From CAYRNR01 sp964425605 (GTDB lineage Bacteria; Myxococcota_A; UBA796; UBA9615; CAYRNR01), in assembly GCA_964425605.1 (NCBI GenBank), contig CAYRNR010000003.1, positions 1-64,000 of the forward strand: 64,000 nt of DNA. The letters are read 5' to 3'. Below the pieces are notes generated by a model. That model had not been told where the DNA came from. It was given only the letters and a program-made list of their open reading frames with translations, and ran no database searches. The position numbers were made by a program, and so were the translations under genes. Each line of letters starts with the position of its first letter. Positions within the stretch are counted from its first letter, which is position 1. Positions 38,065-47,332 of this stretch are shown here, piece by piece.

Positions 38065-41000
38065 GTGGGTAATTGGCCCCTCCACTTCGTCTCAGCGCTG
38101 GTCGTCGCCCTCGGCCCCGCCCCGATCCTCGCGCAGGGCCTGGACCCCACGCCGGACGAACCCCCGTTCGCCGAGCTGCTCCTGCTGCCGTCCTGCGCGG
38201 AGCCCGACGCGGCCGCGGACGCCACGTGGATCCCGCGCATCACCGAGCTGCTCGTGGACCTCTCCCGGGACTGCCGCGAGCGCGTGCCAGCCGCCGATCG
38301 CGAGGCCTGCGAGGTGGACCGCGATCAGCTGGTGGGGCTGCTCGCGGTCGGACCCGGCGCCTGCCGGCCCGACGACGCGGTCGTGATCGCCACGGCGTAC
38401 TACGTCATCGGCGACCGGCTCCTCACCGGCGGCAACTTCCGGCAGGGCGAGCTGTACCTCTTCCGGGCCCAGCAGGTGCTCGAGGACGACGCCGCCGTCG
38501 TCCGCCGCTGGACCGACGCCATCGGCCGCCAGCTGCGCGCCCTGGCCCTGCAGCGCCCCCTCACCGATCCCTACGCCCGCGACGTGCTGCTGCTCACCAC
38601 GGCGGCCCTGCGGTTCTACCCCGACGACTGGGACCTGCGCAGCCGCCGCGCCTGGGCCCGGCTCGCCGCGGGTCAGGACCGCCTCGAGGGGGAATTCGAC
38701 CGCTGCCAGGATGCCATCGCCGGGCACGACTGGGACCAGGCCGAGGCGGCGTGTGACACGGTCCTGGCCATCGAACCGGGCCACGAGCAGGCCCAGCAAC
38801 TGCTCCAGTTCGTGGCGGGCAAGCGGGCCCAGGGGGAGTCCCTGCAGGGGCTGCTGCGGTGGCTCGGCCTGGCAGCACTGATGGGCCTGGCCCTGGTGGT
38901 CATCGTCCTGCTGCAGGGCGACTTCTTCATGGCCGTGGGCAAGCCGAGGCTGGCCCTGGCGGCCTACACGTACCTGGTCACGGTCCTGCCGTCATGGCGC
39001 AAGCCCTACCTGCGCATCGCGCGCATCCACCAGCGCGAGGAGAACTTCCGCGAGGAGCGCGAGATCCTGCGCCGCGCCCAGAGCCAGTGGCCGCGGGATC
39101 CCCAGGTGCTGCAACAGCTGTTCGAGTACACGTCCCGCGTGGGCGACATGCGCGGCGTCCGCGACTCCCTGCTGGAGCTCAACGGGGCGGTCCACCTCGG
39201 CCCCGGGCAGGTGGTGAGCCTCCTGGACGCCCAGCGCTCCCTGGGGCTGGTGGAGGAGGACCTGTACGGGACCCTCAAGGAGCTCGTGAGGGTCAACCCG
39301 AAGACGCCGCTGCTGCCCTTCCTCGCCCTCGCCCACTCCCAGCGCGGGCGCACGGACGACGAGGCGTGGACCATCTACGAGGCCACCATCGAGCTGCCGG
39401 ATCCACGCCTGCGCTTCTTCGTCACCCTGGCCCGGACGGAGATGGACTCGGGGCAGGCGGGCAAGGCCATCGAGTACGCCGAGCGGGCCGTGGCCGAGCA
39501 CCCGACGCCGGAGGCGGTGGACTGCCTCACCGACGCCCTGCTCGAGACGGACCTCGAGGAGCACATCATCTGGACCTCCCCACCCGCGGGGGGAATCCTG
39601 TACCTCTACCCGGCGCTGCTCAAGGTGGCGGAGCGGCGGCCCGACCTCGCGCCGATGATCGCCGAGCGCATGCGCGAGTTCTACGAGCTGACCACCGAGC
39701 CGTCGGTGGCCGTGGTCACCTCGGCCATCGCCGACATGCTCGAGGGCAAGGACTGCCGCGAGCAGCTGCTGGCGTCCGCCGACGCGGTGGACGAGAGCGT
39801 CCCGTACCTCAAGGCGGTGGAGGCCGCGTTCGAGGAGTACGCGCGTCGCAACCCGTCCGACGGGTTCCTGTGGCTCGCGCTGACGGGCATCCACGGCAAG
39901 CTCGGCCGGCACGCGCTGGCCATGCTGGCGCTGCAGCGCGCCTTCGAGATCACCGAGACCCGCTCCTTCGCCGCTCGTTACGCGCTCACCCTCGTACAGG
40001 ATCTGGAGACCTACCAGGTGGTGGAGCTGATGGCCGCGGCGCTCGGGCTGGAAGCGCGCCCCGTGCAGCAGACCCGCGACGGCTTCGTGGAGTTGATCTT
40101 CGCCCACCCGCGCGAGCCCCTCGAGGGCTGGTGGCGGGAGTTCGACCACGCCCGCGTGCGCATCTACCTCCAGCGGGCCCCGACCCCCGAAGACGTGCTG
40201 GACTTCCGCCGCGACATGGCCACCCACGGGAGCGCCGGACTGGCGATCCTCGTCAGCGCGGCGCGGCCCAGCGCGGGCACGACCGAGCTGATCATGACCT
40301 CGATGATCGAGCGGCCCGAGCTGCACATGCTGCCCCTGGAGGAGCGGACCCTGCGCGACGCCGTGGCCGAGTTCCGCACCCGCGCGGCCCTCACCCAGCT
40401 GCGCTCCCAGTGGCTGCTGGGCGAGGACCTGTTCGACAAGAAGGACCCGGTCCTCGATCCCGCGGAGTTCTTCGGCCGGGGCCAGGTGCTGCGCACCCTG
40501 GTGCGCAAGGTCCACCGCGGCGAGGTCTTCGGGCTGTTCGGCATCCGCAAGATGGGCAAGACCTCCCTGGCCCACCGCCTGCGCACGCACCTGTCGGACT
40601 CGGTGGTGGCCATGGTGGATCTCCAGGAGGTCGCCGCCGCGTCGTGCGTCTCCCTGGCCCACCTGCTGTGCGAGCGCGCCGTGGAGGACTGGAAGGCCAA
40701 GTTCCCCCACATCGAGGCGCCCCAGCTGCGACCCATCGACCCCGAGGACACGGCCATGACCGGGCTGGAGGCCAACCTCCGCACCCTGCGCGCCGCGATC
40801 CTCGAGACCACGTCGATCACGACCTTGTTCTTCCTCGTGGACGAGATCGAGCACCTGATCCCCCACGAGCTGGATCACGGCGCGTTCCACCCCGGCTTCG
40901 AGCACTACGACACGTTCTTCCGCCTGATGCGCGGCCTCCACCAGACCGACTTCCGCGACGTGTTCGGCTTCGCCGTGGTGGGCGCGGACGCGCGGCTGTG

Positions 41001-41568
41001 CCTCCAGGGGCGCTGGGGCGGCCGCGACAACCCCATCTTCCAGTACCTGTCCGAGCTCTACGTGGGCCCCCTGAGCTCCTCGGAGACCCTGGAGATGGTC
41101 TCCACCCTGGGCGCAGGCATGGGCCTGAGCTTCACCGACACCGCCCTGGCCACCCTGTACGACCTCAGCGGTGGCCACCCCATGGTCTGCCGCCAGCTGT
41201 GCTCGGAGACGGCCAAGGTGGTCGGTGACGCGCGCCCGGTCACCATCGACAGTCAGACCGTGCGGTCCGCCACCGAGAGCTACCTGACGCTGAAGAAGGG
41301 GTACTTCGGAGAGATCCTCAGCTTCTACCTCAACGCCGGTCAGCGGGCTATCCTGGACGCCGTGGCCGCGGACGAGGAGGGCGCCATCAACCGAGCCGAT
41401 CTCCAGCAGCGCACGGAACGCCACTTCGGCGACGTGGAGGCATTCGACAAGGAGCTGCAGAACCTCGAGCAGTACTCGCTGCTGCACCGCCGGGGCGACC
41501 AGTACCGCTTCACCATGCGCCTCTTCCGCACCTACATCCGCGTCCGCAGGCTGGACATCGACGCATGA
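38065..41568 (+). CDS. Membrane TPR protein with C-terminal STAND ATPase domain
   Basis: An 1167-residue protein. It starts with a Sec-type signal (VSALVVALGPAPILAQG). A periplasmic TPR-like domain runs to about residue 260, followed by a membrane helix at 263-284 (LLRWLGLAALMGLALVVIVLL). Cytoplasmic helical repeats occupy about 290-740. The STAND/AAA-type NTPase has FFGRGQVLRTLVRKV (sensor-like entry), P-loop GIRKMGKTS (826-834) and Walker B LFFLVDEIEHL. A winged-helix-like end follows. STAND proteins act as ATP-driven switches that assemble on a signal. The topology would let a periplasmic TPR part report to the ATPase. The stop overlaps the next gene by ATGA, and that gene carries a related ATPase. 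Confidence 0.78.
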   Translation: MGNWPLHFVSALVVALGPAPILAQGLDPTPDEPPFAELLLLPSCAEPDAAADATWIPRITELLVDLSRDCRERVPAADREACEVDRDQLVGLLAVGPGACRPDDAVVIATAYYVIGDRLLTGGNFRQGELYLFRAQQVLEDDAAVVRRWTDAIGRQLRALALQRPLTDPYARDVLLLTTAALRFYPDDWDLRSRRAWARLAAGQDRLEGEFDRCQDAIAGHDWDQAEAACDTVLAIEPGHEQAQQLLQFVAGKRAQGESLQGLLRWLGLAALMGLALVVIVLLQGDFFMAVGKPRLALAAYTYLVTVLPSWRKPYLRIARIHQREENFREEREILRRAQSQWPRDPQVLQQLFEYTSRVGDMRGVRDSLLELNGAVHLGPGQVVSLLDAQRSLGLVEEDLYGTLKELVRVNPKTPLLPFLALAHSQRGRTDDEAWTIYEATIELPDPRLRFFVTLARTEMDSGQAGKAIEYAERAVAEHPTPEAVDCLTDALLETDLEEHIIWTSPPAGGILYLYPALLKVAERRPDLAPMIAERMREFYELTTEPSVAVVTSAIADMLEGKDCREQLLASADAVDESVPYLKAVEAAFEEYARRNPSDGFLWLALTGIHGKLGRHALAMLALQRAFEITETRSFAARYALTLVQDLETYQVVELMAAALGLEARPVQQTRDGFVELIFAHPREPLEGWWREFDHARVRIYLQRAPTPEDVLDFRRDMATHGSAGLAILVSAARPSAGTTELIMTSMIERPELHMLPLEERTLRDAVAEFRTRAALTQLRSQWLLGEDLFDKKDPVLDPAEFFGRGQVLRTLVRKVHRGEVFGLFGIRKMGKTSLAHRLRTHLSDSVVAMVDLQEVAAASCVSLAHLLCERAVEDWKAKFPHIEAPQLRPIDPEDTAMTGLEANLRTLRAAILETTSITTLFFLVDEIEHLIPHELDHGAFHPGFEHYDTFFRLMRGLHQTDFRDVFGFAVVGADARLCLQGRWGGRDNPIFQYLSELYVGPLSSSETLEMVSTLGAGMGLSFTDTALATLYDLSGGHPMVCRQLCSETAKVVGDARPVTIDSQTVRSATESYLTLKKGYFGEILSFYLNAGQRAILDAVAADEEGAINRADLQQRTERHFGDVEAFDKELQNLEQYSLLHRRGDQYRFTMRLFRTYIRVRRLDIDA

Positions 41569-44120
41569 ACGGCGACGCCCCCTACCGCTACGACCAGCCC
41601 GTGGACGATCCCGACCTCTTCGTCGGCCGCTGGGACACGGTGCGCGACATCGCCGCCCGCGCCCGCCGGGGTGAGTCCTTCGCCGTGCTCGGCGGCACCC
41701 GCATCGGCAAGACGTCCCTGTTCGAGCAGGTCCGCCGCACCCTCGCGCAGCGCCCCGAGACCGCGGCCGGCCGCGTGGTCGTGCCCGTGTTCCTCAGCGC
41801 CCAGCAGTTCGGCCGCCTCAGCCGCAGCGCCATCTTCGCGGCGGTGCTCGACGAACTCGGCACGCGCCTCGACGGGGACACCGCAAAGGGCCTCGGCCGG
41901 GCCGTGGGCGAGCTTCGCCGGGGCGACGTGGCCGAGGACTTCGCCTTCGATCACTTCGTCGCCGCGCTCAAGCGCGCGATGGCTCACGACGACTCCTTCC
42001 AGCTGTTCATCCTGCTCGACGAGGTGGACGAGCTGCGCCAGCACGACTGGTCCAAGCACTTCTTCACCAACCACCGCTTCCTGATCAGCCAGAGCGACCT
42101 GCGTCAGCGCGTCAACGTGATGATCGCCGGCACCCTGTCCAGCGTGGATCTGTGGAACACCGCTGGATCGCCGTTCTACAACGTGGTGACCCTCGTCGAG
42201 ATGGGGCTGGTGGACGACGACGCCCTGCGCGAGCTGATCCGCGTGGGCTTCCCCGAGGGCCTCCCCGCACAGCTCGAGGCGGACGTGTTGCGCGACGTGG
42301 GCGGACACCCGTACCTCACCCAGTACGTCCTGTCTCGGCTGTGGGAGCATCCGGGCGAGCCGGGCGGCGACACCGTCGAGCGCATCGGCCAGCAGTTCCT
42401 GCGCGAGCGGCGGGGCGACTTCCAGCGCTGGTGGAACGCCTGCAACGACGACGCCCGGCGCCTGTTCGCCGAGGTCGTCGCGTCTCGGGCGCTGTTCAAG
42501 AAGCACACCGCCATCGAGGTCTTCGCCGGCGACGTGGACCGGGTCGAGCGGGCCCTGGACCAGCTGCTGGTCAACGGCCTCGTGCGCGAGATGGCGCCCA
42601 ACCGCTTCGAGGCCGGCAGCCGGCTGTTCGCCCAGTGGGCCCTGGAGCGGATCACCGCGCCGAGCATCCCCGTGGCCCAGGTCTCCCCCGCCGCTGTCAC
42701 CGAGGAGGTGGAGTTCGAGCTCCCCACGCGGCTGGCTGACCTGCTCGCCATCTGGGAGGGCCGGCGCGCCAACCAGGGACAGCTCACGCCGGTGTTCTAC
42801 CGCCGCCTCGGCGCCTCCCTCGAGGCCGCGGGCGAGCCGCTGATCGCCAGCGACGTCTACTCCGAGGCCCTGGAGCGGTGGCCCCAGGGCGGCTCCCGCT
42901 TCGCCGGCCGGCTCGGACGCGCGTTGATCCGCGGCGGAGCACGTCACCGCGCCCAGCGCCTCCTCGCGCGACGGCAGGGCGCCGGCTACCAGGACGAAGA
43001 CCTCCACGACGAGGCCCTCCTCGATCGCGCGGACGCCGGCGTGGCCGTGTTCGTCGGCCCCAGGATGGCCGACACCGCCGCCGATCCAGGCCAGCTCGCC
43101 GGGCAGCTCACCCACCTGCTCGACGAGCTGGACGTGCGCTACGGCTACACCTCCGCCGCCGCCGGCCCGGAGCTGCTGTTCGCCGAGGGCATCGTCGCGC
43201 GCAAGGGGGACCTGCACCTGGTCCTGCCGTGTCCGGTGGACGAGTTCCGCGAACACCGCGTCGATCCGGTCCGCGGATGGGCCTCACGCTTCGAGCGCGT
43301 CCTCGACGCCGCCGCCACCGTGGAGGTGATGGGCCGGCGCCACGCCCTGCACAATCGCGCCGCCGTGGACTACGCCCGCCGCGCCGCCCTCGGCCTGGCC
43401 ACCTTCCGCGCACGCCACCTGGGCGCACCCCTGACCCCGATGGCCGCCTGGTCGGGGCACGAGGACCACGACGGCGTCGCCGCCACGGTGCGTTTCTGGC
43501 GGGATCGGGGCCTCGACTCGCGCATCCTCGCCCTGCCGGAGGAGGACACCGCAGCGTCCGAGGCCCCCACGAGCCGCTCCACCAGCGAGCACCGCATCGT
43601 CTCGTTGCTGTTCGCCGACACCGCCCGCTTCAGCCAGCTCGACGACGTGCAGCTGCGCCGCTTCGGTGATCACTACCTCGGCAAGATCGCCGAGCTCGTG
43701 GATCGCTCGGCCCACGCCCCCGTCGTCAAGAACACCTGGGGCGACGGCCTGTACATGGTGTTCCTGACCGTCCGCGACGCCGGGCTCTTCGCGCTGGAGC
43801 TCTCCGACCTGTTCCACAGGACCGACTGGCAGGCCGCCGGGATGCCCCCCGATCTACGGACCCGCGTCGGTCTGCACGCCGGCCCCTCCCACTCGCTGAC
43901 CGATCCCCTCACCGGCCAGTTCACCTTCATGGGCCACCACGTGAGCCGCGCGGCCCGCATCGAGCAGATCACCCCGCCCGGCCGCGTCTACGCCAGCCGA
44001 GCCTTCGCCGCCCTCGCCGCGGCCGAGGGGCTCGACGACTTCGCGTGCGAGTACGCCGGCCGCAAACCCCTGCCCAAGGGGTACGGCACCTTCCCCGTCT
44101 ATCACCTGCTTCGTGATTGA
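41565..44120 (+). CDS. STAND ATPase fused to a class III adenylyl/guanylyl cyclase domain
   Basis: An 851-residue cytoplasmic protein. Residues about 10-370 are a STAND ATPase (LFVGRWDTVRDIA, P-loop GGTRIGKTS at 43-51, Walker B LFILLDEVDEL, then a winged helix). Residues about 480-660 form a module found beside cyclases (FVGPRMADTAADPGQLAGQL, YGYTSAAAGPELLFAEG, LHLVLPCPVDEF). Residues 675-851 are a class III nucleotide cyclase: LLFADTARFS (metal Asp685), KNTWGDGLYMVF (Lys722, Asp727) and GHHVSRAARIEQI. In the last motif Ser replaces the transition-state Asn, while Arg is kept. It overlaps the membrane STAND gene, so the pair could convert a periplasmic signal into cyclic nucleotide. Confidence 0.85.
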   Translation: MNGDAPYRYDQPVDDPDLFVGRWDTVRDIAARARRGESFAVLGGTRIGKTSLFEQVRRTLAQRPETAAGRVVVPVFLSAQQFGRLSRSAIFAAVLDELGTRLDGDTAKGLGRAVGELRRGDVAEDFAFDHFVAALKRAMAHDDSFQLFILLDEVDELRQHDWSKHFFTNHRFLISQSDLRQRVNVMIAGTLSSVDLWNTAGSPFYNVVTLVEMGLVDDDALRELIRVGFPEGLPAQLEADVLRDVGGHPYLTQYVLSRLWEHPGEPGGDTVERIGQQFLRERRGDFQRWWNACNDDARRLFAEVVASRALFKKHTAIEVFAGDVDRVERALDQLLVNGLVREMAPNRFEAGSRLFAQWALERITAPSIPVAQVSPAAVTEEVEFELPTRLADLLAIWEGRRANQGQLTPVFYRRLGASLEAAGEPLIASDVYSEALERWPQGGSRFAGRLGRALIRGGARHRAQRLLARRQGAGYQDEDLHDEALLDRADAGVAVFVGPRMADTAADPGQLAGQLTHLLDELDVRYGYTSAAAGPELLFAEGIVARKGDLHLVLPCPVDEFREHRVDPVRGWASRFERVLDAAATVEVMGRRHALHNRAAVDYARRAALGLATFRARHLGAPLTPMAAWSGHEDHDGVAATVRFWRDRGLDSRILALPEEDTAASEAPTSRSTSEHRIVSLLFADTARFSQLDDVQLRRFGDHYLGKIAELVDRSAHAPVVKNTWGDGLYMVFLTVRDAGLFALELSDLFHRTDWQAAGMPPDLRTRVGLHAGPSHSLTDPLTGQFTFMGHHVSRAARIEQITPPGRVYASRAFAALAAAEGLDDFACEYAGRKPLPKGYGTFPVYHLLRD

Positions 44121-44122
44121 GT

Positions 44123-44509
44123 TCAGTCCCAGTCGTAGCCGGAGAGCACGTCGTCGTCGTTGTAGTAGACACCGTCCGGTCCCGCCGAGATCAACCTGAA
44201 TCCGTCGCCGTAGTTCTCGATCCGGTAACGGTTGCCCCAGAGGTCCTCGGCCACGCTCCGGTTCTGTCCGGGCGCTGTCTTCATGTTCAGCCGCAGGAAT
44301 CCCGCCAGATTCTCCTGGGTCGGGATGGGGCCTCCCGTGTGGCGCTCCATCCGCACCGCGTTGGCCATGCCGTCCATCTCCGCCTGAACGATGGTGGACT
44401 GGGCCCAGTCCACCACGGACTCCGCCGGTTCTCGCACGACGTCCGTCTGAAGGGCGATTCCACCGATGACCAGGGAGGCGATGCCGAGCTTCGCAGCGTG
44501 ACCGAACAT
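44123..44509 (-). CDS. GspG-like protein without a prepilin-peptidase site
   Basis: A 128-residue protein with a weak N-terminal hydrophobic segment (AAKLGIASLVIGGIAL), a helix and a C-terminal domain. That domain (DLWGNRYRIENYGDGFRLISAGPDGVYYNDDDVLSGYDWD) is the calcium-binding pattern of type II secretion major pseudopilins (GspG). The N-terminus lacks the Gly-Phe-Thr-Leu-x-Glu cleavage and methylation motif. It is therefore not a typical pseudopilin, even though the C-terminal fold is. It stands alone, convergent with the cyclase gene and divergent from a hydrolase lipoprotein across an AT-rich gap. Confidence 0.68.
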   Translation of the reverse strand: MFGHAAKLGIASLVIGGIALQTDVVREPAESVVDWAQSTIVQAEMDGMANAVRMERHTGGPIPTQENLAGFLRLNMKTAPGQNRSVAEDLWGNRYRIENYGDGFRLISAGPDGVYYNDDDVLSGYDWD

Positions 44510-44612
44510 GATGAGACTCCGATTGCCAAAAAAATTTATGCTCTTATTTCAGTTTTCCCTGTGATTTGCCAAACGCCAACAGGAAAATCTGGTATCCCCG
44601 ATTCCCCCAGTC

Positions 44613-44618
44613 CGCGCA
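44613..44618 (+). promoter_or_regulatory. -10-like TAGAAT seven bases before a GTG start
   Basis: TAGAAT is followed by seven bases and then GTG 44636's leader ends. The preceding 44510-44612 region is unusually AT-rich for this genome. No clear -35 (best TGGTAT-like) is seen. It may be a leaderless promoter. Confidence 0.4.
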
Positions 44619-44635
44619 CGCCTAGAATATCCATC

Positions 44636-45793
44636 GTGCCCAATCCCACCGCGAAGTTCCGTCGTTCCCCGGCCATCACGATCCGCAACCTGCTGGCTGT
44701 CCTGGGTGTGTTCCTGATCGCGCTGCTGGGTGCATGTCCCGGTGAGCCCGGTGGCTTCGGGTCCCAGGGCGACGACGACACGGGCGAAGATGACGACGAT
44801 GACGACAGCGGCTCGACCGACGACGATGACGACACCACGGGCGCCGACGACCTCAACATCATGGAGGAAGCCGATCCGGGGGCCGAATGGGGCTGCTTCG
44901 ACGCGTGCTGCAACGAGGAGTACATGTCCCTGTCCGAACGCGCTGAGGAGTACTCTGCGCCGATCACCCGCGAGGAGCTACGCGCCCAGCTCGACGCCAT
45001 CGAAGCGGGCGAGATCCCGACGGTCGTCGAATCGCTGGAGCCCGACGAGCTCGCCGCGCAGCTGCGCGGGGCGATGAACGTGGACTTCCTGCTCGACGGG
45101 ATCGACGAGCGGCTGTTGATCGTCCGGACCATCAGCGAAGCGGAACACGGAACGTACGCCGAGTACGAGCTGCTCTTCGACGACGACTACGTCGGCACCT
45201 TCCACGGCATCCTCCTCGTCCCGGAAGGCAAGGAGCCGCATCCCGCCGTCGTGGCCATCCATGGGCACGAGGACAACGCGATGCGCTACCGGGACGAGTA
45301 CAACGCCATCCACCTCGCACGGAACGGATACGCGGTCCTGATGCTGTCCCAGCGCGCCATGGACGTGGGTCCCTGCGAGAGCGACACGACCGTGGGGTTG
45401 CTCCTGCAGGGGTACACCTTCATGGCCATGCGCACATACGAGGCGACCCTTGCGCTGAAGTACCTGCGCTTCCTGGATTCCGTGGACGACCAGAGAATCG
45501 GGCTGATCGGTCACTCGGGGGGGGCGATCGCCTGCAACCTCTCGGTGCGCGTCGTGCCGGGCTTCTCGGCCTTGGTCTCGGATCTGAGCGGCAGGTACCA
45601 CAGCGGCCTGTGGACCGAGGAGTGGTTCGCCCTGCTCGACGAGACCGCGCCGTCGATCTACCCCTACCATGAGCTGGTCAACGACTTCTCGACCAGCGAG
45701 GCTCCCATCTTGAGTGTGCCTTACGACCATGCCACGACCTCCCATGGAGCCGAGGAGATCGTCGAGTTCTTCGATTGGAGCCTGGCTCCCTAG
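44636..45793 (+). CDS. Alpha/beta hydrolase lipoprotein with Asp-rich linker
   Basis: A 385-residue lipoprotein: a basic N-terminus and signal (LLAVLGVFLIALLGAC), an Asp/Glu-rich linker (EDDDDDDSG, DDDDDTTG), a helical segment with EWGCFDACCNEEYM, then a hydrolase domain. It has PAVVAIHGHEDNA as the oxyanion loop, GLIGHSGGAIA as the nucleophile elbow (Ser in GHSGG) and a late His in PYDHATTSHG. The pattern is that of dienelactone hydrolase/acetyl-xylan-esterase-like proteins that act on small esters outside the cell. The last four bases overlap the end of the convergent regulator gene. The substrate is unknown. Confidence 0.78.
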   Translation: MPNPTAKFRRSPAITIRNLLAVLGVFLIALLGACPGEPGGFGSQGDDDTGEDDDDDDSGSTDDDDDTTGADDLNIMEEADPGAEWGCFDACCNEEYMSLSERAEEYSAPITREELRAQLDAIEAGEIPTVVESLEPDELAAQLRGAMNVDFLLDGIDERLLIVRTISEAEHGTYAEYELLFDDDYVGTFHGILLVPEGKEPHPAVVAIHGHEDNAMRYRDEYNAIHLARNGYAVLMLSQRAMDVGPCESDTTVGLLLQGYTFMAMRTYEATLALKYLRFLDSVDDQRIGLIGHSGGAIACNLSVRVVPGFSALVSDLSGRYHSGLWTEEWFALLDETAPSIYPYHELVNDFSTSEAPILSVPYDHATTSHGAEEIVEFFDWSLAP

Positions 45794-47319
45794 CCCCGTT
45801 GCAGACCGTGCGCTTTGATCAGGTCGTACAGGTAGGACCGCGCCAGATCGAGGCGGCGGGCGGCCTCGGACACGTTCCAGCCCGTGGCCTCGAGGGTCTG
45901 GGCGAGGAGCTGGCGCTGGAACTGGCGGGTGGCGTCCTGGAAGGTCGCCGAGGAGTCGTGGGCGGCCGCGGCAGTGGGGACCTGGCCCGGGAACAGGTGG
46001 CGGGGCTCGATGACCTCGGAGGTGTCGCCCGACGCCATGACCGCGGCGCGCTGCACCACGTTGACGAGCTCGCGCACGTTGCCGGGCCACTCGGCGGACG
46101 CGAGGGCGACCATGGCCCCCGGGGACAGCCGGAGGTGGGGCAGGCGGTGCTTGAGCACGGCGCGCTCGAGGAGGATCTCCGCGAGCAGGGGGACGTCCTC
46201 GGGGCGCTCGGCCAGCGACGGCATGCGCAGCGGCACGACGTTGAGTCGGAAGAACAGGTCCTCGCGGAACCGCTTCTCGCGGACCTCGTCCTCCAGATCG
46301 CGGTTGGACGCGGCGACGATGCGGATGTCCGCGACCTCACGCGTGGAGCTACCGAGGCGGAAGTACTCCCGCGACTGCAACAGCTGGAGGATCTTGGACT
46401 GGGACGCCAGCGGGAGCTCGGCGATCTCGTCGAGGAACAGGGTGCCCCCGTCGGCGGCGGCGACCTTGCCCACCATCTTGCGGGTGATGCCCGACGCGGC
46501 GCCGGCCGCGGCGCCGAAGAGCTCGCTCTCCACCAGGGTCTCGGGGATGGCCGCGCAGTTGATCTCCACCAGCGGTCCGTCGGAGCGGGGGCTGTTGCGG
46601 TGGATGGCCCGCGCGATCTCGGACTTGCCCGTGCCGGTGGGGCCGCTGATCAGCACCCCGATGTCCAGGGGCGAGACCAGCGCCACGGTGCGCAGCACCT
46701 CGGCCACCGCCGCGCTGCGGCCCACGAAGCCCTCCACGTCGAGCTTCTCGCGCCACGGGCGGGTGGGATCGGTGCGATCCAGGGCGTCCTGGCGCAGCAG
46801 CAGCCGGTCCACCAGCGGCGCCAGGTGGCGCGCGAAGAGCTCGGCATGGCGCGTGTCGTCGCCGTCGAAGGGGCCGGGGGAGAGGCGGTCCTGGAGGTAG
46901 AGCACGCCCTGCGGGGCGCCGGCGTCGCGGGCGCCGATGGGCGCGCAGAGCACGGCCTCGATGCGGTTCACCTGCACGCTCTGGTAGCCGCTGAAGCGCG
47001 GATCGGTCTGGGCCGAGGCCGTGGCGATGGTCTGCCCCGACGCCATGGCGCGGGCGATGATGCCGTGGGAGACCGCCTCGCGGATCCCCTCGAGCTCCTC
47101 GTCGGTGCAGCCCACGGCCATGAACCAGCGTGGGGGGCCGTCGTCGCCGTCGTGCAGCTCCAGGTACCCCTTGCGCGCGCCGGCCAGGTCCAGCACCAGG
47201 TGCAGCGCGGCCCTGAGGAAGTCGGTGAGATCGTCCTGGCTGCTCAGCTCGAGCAGGCGCAGGAACAGATCGCGCTCCTTGCGGACGCGCTGCAGCGTGT
47301 CGTCACGTTCGGTGTTCAT
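45790..47319 (-). CDS. GAF-AAA-Fis transcription regulator of the sigma-54 activator family, GAFTGA motif altered
   Basis: A 509-residue regulator. A GAF domain spans about 30-180 (FLRAALHLVLDLAGARKGYLEL, IEAVLCAPIGARD). An AAA domain spans about 205-430 with Walker A GPTGTGKSEIAR, Walker B GGTLFLDEI and sensor ASNRDLE. A Fis-type helix-turn-helix closes it (LEATGWNVSEAARRLDLARSYLYDLI). In place of GAFTGA, the loop that touches sigma-54, it reads GAASGI, with the critical Phe and Thr replaced. Either the AAA works with an altered loop or it acts without sigma-54. It is encoded 13 bases after a Ser/Thr kinase gene, a common myxobacterial arrangement in which the kinase modifies the regulator. 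Confidence 0.85.
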   Translation of the reverse strand: MNTERDDTLQRVRKERDLFLRLLELSSQDDLTDFLRAALHLVLDLAGARKGYLELHDGDDGPPRWFMAVGCTDEELEGIREAVSHGIIARAMASGQTIATASAQTDPRFSGYQSVQVNRIEAVLCAPIGARDAGAPQGVLYLQDRLSPGPFDGDDTRHAELFARHLAPLVDRLLLRQDALDRTDPTRPWREKLDVEGFVGRSAAVAEVLRTVALVSPLDIGVLISGPTGTGKSEIARAIHRNSPRSDGPLVEINCAAIPETLVESELFGAAAGAASGITRKMVGKVAAADGGTLFLDEIAELPLASQSKILQLLQSREYFRLGSSTREVADIRIVAASNRDLEDEVREKRFREDLFFRLNVVPLRMPSLAERPEDVPLLAEILLERAVLKHRLPHLRLSPGAMVALASAEWPGNVRELVNVVQRAAVMASGDTSEVIEPRHLFPGQVPTAAAAHDSSATFQDATRQFQRQLLAQTLEATGWNVSEAARRLDLARSYLYDLIKAHGLQRG

Positions 47320-47332
47320 GGGCCTTCCGGGA

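Noticed and set aside
38992..41487. An 831-codon minus-strand open frame opposite the first STAND gene
   Set aside because: It is a shadow of the GC-rich STAND coding sequence. No start region or motif supports it.
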